Source: Nocardia niwae NBRC 108934 = DSM 45340
GTDB taxonomy: Bacteria; Actinomycetota; Actinomycetes; Mycobacteriales; Mycobacteriaceae
Length of the DNA: 64,000 nt
Reading direction: 5' to 3'
NCBI RefSeq assembly: GCF_001613465.1
Contig: NZ_BDCK01000034.1
Span: 1-64,000, forward strand
Position 1 is the first letter of the stretch, and every line of letters starts with the position of its first letter. This document shows positions 42,045 through 49,278 of the stretch, in pieces. The notes under the pieces are model-generated. The model saw only the letters and a program-made list of their open reading frames with translations, was not told the DNA's origin and did no database searches. The translations under genes were made by a program, and so were the position numbers.

Positions 42045-42563
42045 TCACGGACGCGTGCCGGTGGACCAGATCGGGGTGGTCTGCACCCGGGAAAGGCGCC
42101 AGCCTTCCCCGGTGCGGACCGCGTCGAAGCGGTAGACCTCGCCGAGGGTGTATCGCGGTTGCGAAATCGTCCCGTCGGAGGAGGCGGGTGCGAAGGTGGC
42201 GATCAGGTTGGCCCGGACGTCGGCCGCATCGCCACGCAGGTCGATCTGCACGTTGCCGATGACGTGCTGGATGCGCTGGTCGTCGCCGTGGTTCCGGCTC
42301 GCCTGCGCGATCAGCGCTTCGCGGCCCGCCGCCGTGCCGCCGGGCGTCTTCGCGGTCGCGTCGGGGGTGTAGATCGTGCGCAGGTCGTCGAAGCGACCCT
42401 CGTCCAAGGCGCGGCCGAGCCGGTCGACCAGGGCGGTGATCTGCTGGCGGTCCAGCAGTTCGCGCACCTCCGCGGTGGGCGTCGCGGTGCCGGCGGCGCA
42501 GGCGGCGGTGAGTGCGGTCAGCGGGAGGGTCAGCAGGGAGAGGGCGAGGCGGAACGTGCGCAT
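42045..42563 (-). CDS. SnoaL-like lipoprotein
   Basis: A 172-residue protein with a lipoprotein-type signal peptide (lipobox LTAAC, about residue 21) and a SnoaL/NTF2-like fold: LLDRQQITALVDRLGRALDE, FDDLRTIYTPDATAKTPGG, and a C-terminal sheet ending GEGWRLSRVQTTPIW. The ATG at 42563 is preferred, with AAAGG eight bases before it. It is divergent from a marR gene, and two TTGG/CCAA palindromes lie between, so it is a likely target of that regulator. Function unknown. Confidence 0.75.
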   Translation of the reverse strand: MRTFRLALSLLTLPLTALTAACAAGTATPTAEVRELLDRQQITALVDRLGRALDEGRFDDLRTIYTPDATAKTPGGTAAGREALIAQASRNHGDDQRIQHVIGNVQIDLRGDAADVRANLIATFAPASSDGTISQPRYTLGEVYRFDAVRTGEGWRLSRVQTTPIWSTGTRP

Positions 42564-42583
42564 CTGAGTACCTTTCGCTGAAA

Positions 42584-42613
42584 TGTTGGCGTTTCCAACA
42601 TTGGTGCTGCCAA
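42584..42613. promoter_or_regulatory. Two adjoining MarR-type palindromes
   Basis: TGTTGG-CGTTT-CCAACA (42584-42600) is a perfect palindrome; TTGG-TGCTG-CCAA (42601-42613) follows immediately with the same five-base spacer. They lie between the divergent lipoprotein and marR genes, next to the lipoprotein start. Likely binding sites of the MarR protein at 42661. Confidence 0.7.
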
Positions 42614-42660
42614 CGTAACAGATTGTGGGTCGCGCCAACAAGTTTTGTTAGAGTGGCGGC

Positions 42661-43122
42661 ATGGACATCCCGCACGAGGGCGCCGCCGAACGGCTCCGGT
42701 CCCTGCCGACCCGGCTGGTCAATCAGGTGGCGCTGGTGGCGAATCGGGCCACCGAGCGCGCATTGGAGACCACCGGTTCCCGTCGTCACCACTACGCGCT
42801 GCTGGCCACGCTCGCGGAATTCGGTCCGGCCAGCCAGGCCGAGCTGGGCAGGCGCACCCGCATCGACCGCAGCGACATCGTCGCCGCGGTGAACGACCTG
42901 GCCGAGCGCGGGTTCGTCGAGCGCAGTCCCGACCCCGCCGATCGCCGCCGCAACATCGTCACCCTCACCGCGGCAGGCGCCCGCCACCTGGACGACCTCG
43001 ACGAGCGCCTGACGGCAGCCCAGGACGAACTGCTCCCCGGCTTCTCCGAGCGGGATCGGCATACCCTGGTCACGCTGCTGAGCCGCATCCTGGACGCCCA
43101 CGCGGCCGGCTCGGCGCGGTGA
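42661..43122 (+). CDS. MarR-family transcriptional regulator
   Basis: A 153-residue winged-helix protein: GPASQAELGRRTRIDRSDIV as the recognition region (about 58-77) and the wing ERSPDPADRRRNIVTLTAAG. A -10 box TAGAGT (42649-42654) ends six bases before the ATG and there is no Shine-Dalgarno sequence, so the mRNA is probably leaderless. It is divergent from the SnoaL-like lipoprotein, with paired palindromes between. The ligand is unknown. Confidence 0.88.
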   Translation: MDIPHEGAAERLRSLPTRLVNQVALVANRATERALETTGSRRHHYALLATLAEFGPASQAELGRRTRIDRSDIVAAVNDLAERGFVERSPDPADRRRNIVTLTAAGARHLDDLDERLTAAQDELLPGFSERDRHTLVTLLSRILDAHAAGSAR

Positions 43123-43173
43123 TCGAGGTCGCATCCGCGCAGGCCCAGCGCCCGGACGCGGCCGGGTAACCAC

Positions 43174-43179
43174 TAGGCT
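43174..43179 (+). promoter_or_regulatory. -10 box of hisA
   Basis: TAGGCT, six bases before the hisA GTG, without a Shine-Dalgarno sequence. It predicts a separate, leaderless transcript hisA-impA-hisF independent of the hisDCBH promoter. Confidence 0.55.
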
Positions 43180-43185
43180 GCTCTC

Positions 43186-43917
43186 GTGAGTCTTGTGCTG
43201 CTACCCGCCGTCGATGTCGCCAACGGAGAGGCCGTGCGCCTCGTGCAAGGAGAAGCCGGGAGCGAGACCAGCTACGGCTCGCCGCGCGAGGCGGCGCTGG
43301 CCTGGCAGGAAGCCGGCGCGGAATGGGTGCACCTGGTCGATCTGGACGCGGCCTTCGGGCGCGGCTCGAACCGGGAACTGCTCGCGGGCGTCGTCGGCGA
43401 ACTCGACGTCAAAGTTGAGCTGTCCGGAGGTATCCGCGACGACGAGAGCCTCGAGGCGGCCCTGGCCACCGGCTGCGCCCGGGTCAACCTCGGCACCGCC
43501 GCGCTGGAGGACCCGGTCTGGTGCGCCAAGGCCATCGCCCGGCACGGCGAGCGCATCGCCGTCGGTCTGGACGTGCGCATCGTCGACGGCGAGCACCGGC
43601 TGCGCGGCCGGGGCTGGGTCAGCGACGGCGGCGACCTGTGGGAAGTGCTCGAGCGCCTGGAACGGGACGGCTGCTCGCGCTACGTGGTGACCGACGTGAC
43701 CAAGGATGGCACGCTCACCGGCCCGAATCTGGATCTGCTGCGCGAGGTCTGCGCGGCCACCGACGCCCCGGTCATCGCCTCCGGCGGCGTCTCCACCATC
43801 GCGGACCTGGTCGCGATCGCGGAACTCGTGCCGGACGGCGTCGAGGGGTCGATCGTCGGCAAGGCGCTCTACGCGGGCCGGTTCACCCTGCCCGAGGCGC
43901 TGGCCGCGGTGAGATGA
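43186..43917 (+). CDS. hisA: Phosphoribosyl isomerase A (HisA/TrpF bifunctional)
   Basis: A 243-residue TIM barrel that isomerises ProFAR in histidine synthesis. In actinobacteria this protein, PriA, usually also carries out the TrpF reaction in tryptophan synthesis; no trpF lies in this window's trp cluster, which agrees. Catalytic aspartates are in LPAVDVANGEAVRL and VTDVTKDGTLTGPN; phosphate binding is in ASGGVST and GSIVGKALYAGRF. The GTG at 43186 is read from a probable leaderless promoter. The stop overlaps the next gene (ATGA). Confidence 0.94.
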   Translation: MSLVLLPAVDVANGEAVRLVQGEAGSETSYGSPREAALAWQEAGAEWVHLVDLDAAFGRGSNRELLAGVVGELDVKVELSGGIRDDESLEAALATGCARVNLGTAALEDPVWCAKAIARHGERIAVGLDVRIVDGEHRLRGRGWVSDGGDLWEVLERLERDGCSRYVVTDVTKDGTLTGPNLDLLREVCAATDAPVIASGGVSTIADLVAIAELVPDGVEGSIVGKALYAGRFTLPEALAAVR

Positions 43918-44729
43918 CCCAGGAGCTGTCGCGACTGCTCGCGGAGGCGAGCGAGGTCCTGGACTCGGTGCGCTCGCGGTTCGCCGAGGGCATCGGCGCG
44001 CCGAGCGCGGTCGAGAAGGGCCGCAACGATTTCGCCACGGAACTCGACCTGGAGCTGGAGCGCACGGTTTCCGCCGAGTTGCTGCGGCGCACCGGCATCG
44101 AGGTGCACGGCGAGGAATTCGGCGGACCGCAGCTCACTTCCGGCACCGCCTGGGTGCTGGACCCGATCGACGGCACGTTCAACTACTCCTCCGGTCACCC
44201 GCTCTCGGGCATGCTGCTCGCGCTGGTCCGGGACGGGGAACCGGTGCTGGGACTGACCTGGCTGCCGCTGCTCGGCCGCCGCTACGCCGCCATGGCGGGC
44301 GGTCCAGTGCTGCTGGAGGGCAGGCCGCTGCCGCCGTTGCCCCGTGGCAGGCTCGCCGAGGCCATGATCGGTTTCGGCGCTTTCAACCTGGACTCGCACG
44401 GCCGCATCCCCGGACAGTTCCGCTTCGACCTGCTCGGACCGCTGAGCAGGCTGTCCTCCCGAGTGCGCATGCACGGCTCGACCGGCATCGATCTGGCGTT
44501 CACCGCCTCCGGCGTGCTCGGCGGCGCGATCGTGTTCGGGCATCATCCGTGGGACAACGCGGCGGGCGTCGCCCTGGTGCGCGCGGCGGGCGGCGTGGTC
44601 ACCGACCTGGTGGGCCGGCCGTGGACCATCACCTCCGGCTCCGTGCTCGCGGCCGCGCCCGGCGTGCACGAGGAACTGCTCGACATGATCTGCACGGTCG
44701 CCGATCCGGCGGCCGCGGAGAAAGGGTGA
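43914..44729 (+). CDS. impA: Inositol monophosphatase family protein (ImpA/HisN type)
   Basis: A 271-residue Mg/Li-type phosphatase. The metal motifs are VHGEEFGG, WVLDPIDGTFNYSSG and, in the C-terminal half, PWDNAAGVALVRAAGGVVTD. It lies between hisA and hisF, overlapping hisA by four bases, as Rv1604 (impA) does in M. tuberculosis. Substrate may be inositol phosphate or histidinol phosphate; actinobacteria use an IMPase-like HisN for the latter, but another gene could serve. Both readings are inferred. Confidence 0.88.
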   Translation: MTQELSRLLAEASEVLDSVRSRFAEGIGAPSAVEKGRNDFATELDLELERTVSAELLRRTGIEVHGEEFGGPQLTSGTAWVLDPIDGTFNYSSGHPLSGMLLALVRDGEPVLGLTWLPLLGRRYAAMAGGPVLLEGRPLPPLPRGRLAEAMIGFGAFNLDSHGRIPGQFRFDLLGPLSRLSSRVRMHGSTGIDLAFTASGVLGGAIVFGHHPWDNAAGVALVRAAGGVVTDLVGRPWTITSGSVLAAAPGVHEELLDMICTVADPAAAEKG

Positions 44730-44733
44730 GGCA

Positions 44734-45507
44734 ATGACGTTGGCCGTACGGGTGATCCCGTGTCTGGACGTCGACGCGGGCCGCGTGGTCAAGGGCGTCA
44801 ACTTCGAGAATCTGCGCGACGCGGGCGATCCCGTCCAACTGGCCGCGCTCTACGACGCGCAGGGCGCCGACGAGCTGACCTTTCTCGATGTGACCGCCTC
44901 CACCGGCGACCGCGGCACCATGATCGACGTGGTGACCCGCACCGCCGAGCAGATCTTCATCCCACTCACCGTCGGCGGCGGGGTGCGCACGGTCGAGGAC
45001 GTGGACCGCCTGCTGCGCGCGGGCGCGGACAAGGTCTCGGTGAACACCGCCGCGATCGCGCGGCCGGAGGTGCTGCGCGAGATGTCCGAGCGCTTCGGCT
45101 CGCAGTGCATCGTGTTGTCGGTGGACGCGCGCACCGTGCCGGACGGGCAGCCGGACACGCCTTCCGGCTGGGAGGTCACCACGCACGGCGGCAAACGCGG
45201 CACCGGCATCGACGCCGTCGAATGGGCGGTGCGCGGCGCCGAACTGGGGGTCGGCGAGATCCTGCTCAATTCGATGGACGCCGACGGCACCAAGACCGGG
45301 TTCGACCTGCCGATGATTCGCGCCGTGCGGGCGGCGGTCACGGTGCCGGTGATCGCCAGCGGCGGCGCGGGCGCGGTCGAGCACTTCGCCCCGGCGGTGC
45401 ACGCGGGCGCCGATGCGGTGCTCGCGGCCAGCGTGTTCCACTTCGGCGATCTCACCATCGGTCAGGTCAAGGAGTCGATGCGGGCGGAGAAGATCGTCAT
45501 CCGATAG
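44734..45507 (+). CDS. hisF: Imidazole glycerol phosphate synthase, cyclase subunit
   Basis: A 257-residue TIM barrel that uses ammonia from HisH to form imidazole glycerol phosphate and AICAR. The two catalytic aspartates are in VIPCLDVDAGRVVKGVNF and LLNSMDADGTKTGFDL; other marks are PLTVGGGVRTVEDV and IASGGAGAVEHF. ATG 44734 is four bases after the impA stop. The family HisH partner lies at 40269. Confidence 0.96.
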   Translation: MTLAVRVIPCLDVDAGRVVKGVNFENLRDAGDPVQLAALYDAQGADELTFLDVTASTGDRGTMIDVVTRTAEQIFIPLTVGGGVRTVEDVDRLLRAGADKVSVNTAAIARPEVLREMSERFGSQCIVLSVDARTVPDGQPDTPSGWEVTTHGGKRGTGIDAVEWAVRGAELGVGEILLNSMDADGTKTGFDLPMIRAVRAAVTVPVIASGGAGAVEHFAPAVHAGADAVLAASVFHFGDLTIGQVKESMRAEKIVIR

Positions 45508-45566
45508 CCGCTGGCGGAAATTCGCCGAGTCGGAAGGCGGTTCCCGGCCGTGCGGTTGCATCGGGC

Positions 45567-46547
45567 ATGACCATCGGAATCGCGCTGTCCCCGTTCGCTC
45601 TCGACGCCACCGGTAACGCGGTGGACGCGGCGGTGTCGCTGGGTGCGTCGGCGGCCGCGGCGGGAGTGTCGTCGCTGTGGTTCGGCCAGACGTTCAGCCA
45701 CGACGCCATCGCGCTGGCCGGGATCGTCGGCCGCGCCGTGCCCGAACTCGCGGTCGGCACCTCCGCGGTGCCGATCACCGCGCGGCATCCGCTGCTGATC
45801 TCCGGTCAGGCGCAGACCGCGCAGGCGGCCACCGGCGGCCGGTTCGTACTCGGGCTCGGACTGGGTGCGAAATCCTTCGCCGAGCCGGCGTTCGGCGGAT
45901 CCTTCGACCGGCCGATCACCCGGTTGCGGGAGTTCCTCACCGCGTTGCGCACCGTGGTGCACACCGGCACGGTGGACTTCCACGGCGAGACGCTCACCGC
46001 CGCCGCCCCGCTGCCCGCCGCGGTGGCAGGCGCGCACCCGCCCGTGCCGATCCTGGTTGCTGCCATGGGACCGCAGGCACTGCGCGTCACCGGTGAGCTG
46101 GCCGACGGCGCTTTGCCCTTCCTGGTCGGTCCGGAGGCGCTGGCCGAGCACATCGTCGCGCCGCTCACCGCCGCGGCCGAGCGGGCGGGACGCCCCGCGC
46201 CGCGGATCACCGTCCTGGTCCCTGGCGTGGTCACGGCCGACCTCGACGCCGCGCGAGCGGCCGCCGCGGCCCAGACGGCGTTCTACGACGACATCCCGTC
46301 CTATGCCCGGATGATCGAACTGTCCGGCGCGTCCCGGGCAGCGGAACTCGTGGTGATCGGTGACGAGGAGCTGATCGCGGCCCGCGTCGCGGAGTATTTC
46401 GCGGCGGGCGCGACGGAGGTGGTCTTCTCGCAGACCGATCTGACCACCCCCGAAGACCAGCGGCGCACCTGGGCGGTGCTCGGCGAACTCCAGCGCTCCC
46501 GGGTGGGCCGACCGTGCACGCAGCGCCCCGGAGCGGCCCTGTTATAA
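45567..46547 (+). CDS. LLM-class F420-dependent oxidoreductase
   Basis: A 326-residue luciferase-like TIM-barrel protein, of the actinobacterial F420-binding group. Typical parts are VSSLWFGQTFSHDAIALAGI, ELAVGTSAVPITARHPL, TGGRFVLGLGLGAKSF and PPVPILVAAMGPQALRVTGE. ATG 45567 comes 60 bases after hisF. It interrupts hisF and hisI, which are adjacent in mycobacteria. The substrate is unknown. Confidence 0.85.
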   Translation: MTIGIALSPFALDATGNAVDAAVSLGASAAAAGVSSLWFGQTFSHDAIALAGIVGRAVPELAVGTSAVPITARHPLLISGQAQTAQAATGGRFVLGLGLGAKSFAEPAFGGSFDRPITRLREFLTALRTVVHTGTVDFHGETLTAAAPLPAAVAGAHPPVPILVAAMGPQALRVTGELADGALPFLVGPEALAEHIVAPLTAAAERAGRPAPRITVLVPGVVTADLDAARAAAAAQTAFYDDIPSYARMIELSGASRAAELVVIGDEELIAARVAEYFAAGATEVVFSQTDLTTPEDQRRTWAVLGELQRSRVGRPCTQRPGAALL

Positions 46548-46548
46548 C
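46543..46548 (+). promoter_or_regulatory. -10 box of hisI
   Basis: TATAAC six bases before the hisI ATG, overlapping the stop of the preceding oxidoreductase gene. It suggests that hisI has its own, probably leaderless promoter after separation from hisF. Confidence 0.5.
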
Positions 46549-46554
46549 GGTGCC

Positions 46555-46902
46555 ATGAGTCTCGATCCCGCAATCGCCGCCCGTCTCAAGCGCAACGACG
46601 CCGGGCTGGTCTCGGCCGTCGCGCAGGAACGCGCCACCGGCGACGTGCTGATGGTCGCGTGGATGGACGACGAGGCGCTGGCGCGCACGCTGGAAACCCG
46701 TAAGGCGACGTACTATTCACGCTCCCGGCAGGGGTACTGGGTCAAGGGGGAGACCTCCGGCCATACCCAGTACGTGCACGAAGTGCGGCTCGACTGTGAC
46801 GGCGACACGATTCTGCTCGTCGTCGATCAAGAGGGCGCGGCCTGCCACACCGGCACGCACACCTGTTTCGACTCCGACGTGCTCCTGGCCGCGCGGTCCT
46901 GA
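46555..46902 (+). CDS. hisI: Phosphoribosyl-AMP cyclohydrolase
   Basis: A 115-residue zinc enzyme that opens the adenine ring of PR-AMP, the third step of histidine synthesis. The sequence is typical: MVAWMDDEALARTLETRKAT, YYSRSRQGYWVKGETSGHTQ, the metal-binding LDCDGDTILL and the cysteine pair in GAACHTGTHTCF. It lacks a HisE domain, as normal in actinobacteria. There is no Shine-Dalgarno sequence; a -10 box at 46543 implies leaderless translation. Confidence 0.96.
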   Translation: MSLDPAIAARLKRNDAGLVSAVAQERATGDVLMVAWMDDEALARTLETRKATYYSRSRQGYWVKGETSGHTQYVHEVRLDCDGDTILLVVDQEGAACHTGTHTCFDSDVLLAARS

Positions 46903-46914
46903 ACCGGCGCCCGG

Positions 46915-47424
46915 CTAGCCGTCGTTCGGGCGGTGCTCGTCCCTGCTGGCCGGAGTCGGTCCGCCGAGCTGGTCGAGCGCGTCGGCGAGCCGCTCGGCCA
47001 GCAGCTCGCCGAGATCGGCGACCTGGGCCTTCTGCGCGTCGTCCAGGCCGTCGAAGACCAAGTGCCGCACCGCCTCCAGATATCCGGGAGCAGCTTCGAC
47101 GACCTTCAGGTAACCCTCGTCGGTGAGCACGGCGTGCACGCCCCGCCGCCCCGCCGTCGCGGAACGCTGCGCCCAGCCCATTCGCTCCAACTTGGAGACC
47201 ACGTGCGACAGTCGCGATAGCGATGCATTTGCCTTGTGGGCAAGCTCACTCATCTGCAGTCGATGCCCCGGTTCCTCCGACAACAGGGTCAGTACCCAGT
47301 ACTCGAAATGCGTCACGCCGGACTCGCGCTGCAGCTGGGTGTCCAGAACTCCCGGCAGCCGCGTCATCAACGCCACGATCGCCCGCCACGCGCGTTGTTC
47401 GACCGGGTCGAGCCACTTCGTCAC
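46915..47424 (-). CDS. MarR-family transcriptional regulator
   Basis: A 169-residue winged-helix protein with EEPGHRLQMSELAHKANASL and SRLSHVVSKLERMG (about residues 51-85) and the wing QRSATAGRRGVHAVLTDEGY. The GTG at 47424 is preceded by GAAGG. The C-terminal half is a long dimer helix followed by an acidic tail. It is convergent with hisI. Target and ligand unknown. Confidence 0.87.
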   Translation of the reverse strand: MTKWLDPVEQRAWRAIVALMTRLPGVLDTQLQRESGVTHFEYWVLTLLSEEPGHRLQMSELAHKANASLSRLSHVVSKLERMGWAQRSATAGRRGVHAVLTDEGYLKVVEAAPGYLEAVRHLVFDGLDDAQKAQVADLGELLAERLADALDQLGGPTPASRDEHRPNDG

Positions 47425-47568
47425 TGTGTGCCTTCTTTCAAGCCAAGTGACGTGGTTTTGTTCGTTGTCCTAGTGATTGTCGAAAAACTTGTGCACAGTC
47501 ACCCGCGACATCGAGTTTGCCACGACTTCGCTCGACCGTCATAAAGATGCTGAACGACGTGAGTTCAC

Positions 47569-48123
47569 TCACACGTCCCGCGGCGGCGTGTCCTCGGCTT
47601 TCGCGGTAGCCGGGTGTGTGCGCCGCCACCTGCGCAGGAGTAGCAGCGCGACCGCGAGGAGGAACAGCAACGTCGCGATCACCGCGCCGGTGAGCGCGGC
47701 GCCCCGGAACGCGGGCGCGTCGACATCCAGGATCCGCTCGCCGGCGTGGGCGGCGCTGCTGTTGCCCAGCACGATGGTCAGCGTCATCAGGTTCGGGATC
47801 GCGCAGAGGATCGCGACGACCGCTGCCGCGCCTGCCAGGAACTTGCCCGCCTTGCGCCGCCACACCAGCACGGCGAACAGCAGCAGGAAAAGCGTGACGA
47901 CGGTACAGAATCCGCCGAAGAACAAACCCCAGCCGATGCCCTTGGCGAAGCTTCCGTGCACCATCGACCCCACCCGCTGCGCCCACCAGCGCGGGATGAA
48001 CGCGGACAGGATGAGGTAGAGGACGACGAGGACGACCACGAGTGCGGCGCCGCCGATGATCCGTCTGCGCCAGACGGCTGCCGCGGGTTTGCGCTCAACC
48101 GGCTGACCCTCGGTCGAAGTCAT
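47569..48123 (-). CDS. Four-helix membrane protein
   Basis: A 184-residue membrane protein with four hydrophobic segments: IIGGAALVVVLVVLYLILSA, FFGGFCTVVTLFLLLFAVLV, FLAGAAAVVAILCAIPNLM and VIATLLFLLAVALLLL, and basic loops. It resembles a conserved actinobacterial group of unknown role. A -10 box TAGGCT (48130-48135, minus) ends six bases before the ATG, so leaderless translation is likely. It precedes, on the same strand, the MarR gene by 145 bases. Confidence 0.75.
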   Translation of the reverse strand: MTSTEGQPVERKPAAAVWRRRIIGGAALVVVLVVLYLILSAFIPRWWAQRVGSMVHGSFAKGIGWGLFFGGFCTVVTLFLLLFAVLVWRRKAGKFLAGAAAVVAILCAIPNLMTLTIVLGNSSAAHAGERILDVDAPAFRGAALTGAVIATLLFLLAVALLLLRRWRRTHPATAKAEDTPPRDV

Positions 48124-48182
48124 GGGTGCAGCCTAGGCCGCGGCGTCGCCGGGCAGCGGCTGCGCGGTCGCGGCGCGCCGGG

Positions 48183-48638
48183 CTACTTGGTGCGCAGGTA
48201 GTTCAGGGCTTCGTCGGCGTGCACGGCGGCGCGCAACTCGCCGGTGATGATCTTGCGGATGGTGCGATCGGTGTCGATGACGAAGGTTTGCCGCTTCACC
48301 GGCGCGAGTTTGCCCAGCAGCCCGCGCTTCACGCCGAATTTCGCGGCGACCGCGCCGTCGGCGTCGGACAGCAAGGGATAACCGAGGCGCTGCTTCTCGG
48401 CGAACCCGGCCTGGGTGTCCACATTGTCGGTGCTGATCCCGACGCAGGTGGCGCCCAGCGCGGCGAATTCGGCGGCGAGATCACGGAAGTGGCAGGCCTC
48501 GGCCGTGCACACAGGCGTATTGGCCGCGGGATAGAAGAAGAGGACCAGGGGGCCGTCCGCCAGCAGCGCCTCGAGCGAGCGAGGGGTGCCGGACTGATCG
48601 GGAAGCTCGAAATCGGGGGCGAGCTGTCCTTGCTGCAT
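48183..48638 (-). CDS. bcp: Thiol peroxidase, peroxiredoxin (BCP family)
   Basis: A 151-residue peroxiredoxin that reduces hydroperoxides using a thiol donor. The peroxidatic cysteine C44 and resolving C49 are in NTPVCTAEACHF; the body has APDFELPDQSG, ATCVGISTDNVDTQAGF and RQTFVIDTDRTIRKI. It matches BcpB (Rv1608c) at the same place between the his and trp clusters in M. tuberculosis. A -10 box TAGTGT (48647-48652, minus) ends eight bases before the ATG. Confidence 0.92.
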   Translation of the reverse strand: MQQGQLAPDFELPDQSGTPRSLEALLADGPLVLFFYPAANTPVCTAEACHFRDLAAEFAALGATCVGISTDNVDTQAGFAEKQRLGYPLLSDADGAVAAKFGVKRGLLGKLAPVKRQTFVIDTDRTIRKIITGELRAAVHADEALNYLRTK

Positions 48639-48778
48639 ACCCGGGAACACTACCGGGCGCTTGGTCTGATCGGGTATCCCGTGCGCGGGCGGGGACCTGT
48701 CGCTCGTGCCCGTCGATGCGCCGCCTGCGATCCGATCGCCGCGTCGGTGGAGCGGGCACGAGCCTGGGTGCGGGGCGG

Positions 48779-49090
48779 CTATGCGCCGATGAGCGCTGCC
48801 ACCTCGGGATTCTTGATCGCCATCACATCGAGGATGCCGTGGGCGCGCAGAAATGGCCTCAGCTCTTTGATGCGGTCGCTGTGAACGGCGTACTCGTCGG
48901 GGAAACGGTTCTTGTCCAGGGACTCCAGTGCTTTGACGTAGGTGACGAAGGAGGCGAGCGCATTGCCGGGAGCACCCTGCTGGTGGGCCGGATGACTCGT
49001 GCCCGCAGGGCGCGGAGTGTGACGGTGCGGGACGCTGTGGTTCGGGACGTGCCGAGGACCCTCGGGCGCTGCCGATTGCGAGGGGTACAT
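48779..49090 (-). CDS. Hypothetical protein
   Basis: A 103-residue protein with a His/Pro-rich N-terminal part (PRHVPNHSVPHRHTPRPAGT) and a helical C-terminal domain (ASFVTYVKALESLDKNRFPD, HSDRIKELRPFLRAHGILDV). GAGAGGAG lies eight bases before the ATG at 49090. I do not recognise a family. It lies between bcp and the divergent trpE. Confidence 0.6.
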   Translation of the reverse strand: MYPSQSAAPEGPRHVPNHSVPHRHTPRPAGTSHPAHQQGAPGNALASFVTYVKALESLDKNRFPDEYAVHSDRIKELRPFLRAHGILDVMAIKNPEVAALIGA

Positions 49091-49278
49091 CAGTTGTCTC
49101 CTCTCGAGATGGATACCGCATGCGACGTGGAACGCCGCGAGTGTAGTGAGCGGCGCCACACCTCCGGCGGCCGCGTGGGAACCGGACGGTCGACCTGATT
49201 TGTCGGGTTTGTCGCCTCCGGCGTCGCGACACCGGCACCGCTCACCGGCCGCCCGGCCCGGCCTGGGATGATGAGTGC

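Noticed and set aside
43521..43913. Long N-terminal extension of the inositol monophosphatase gene inside hisA.
   Set aside because: The upstream part is an arginine-rich shadow of hisA; the ATG at 43914 overlapping the hisA stop gives a normal family length.
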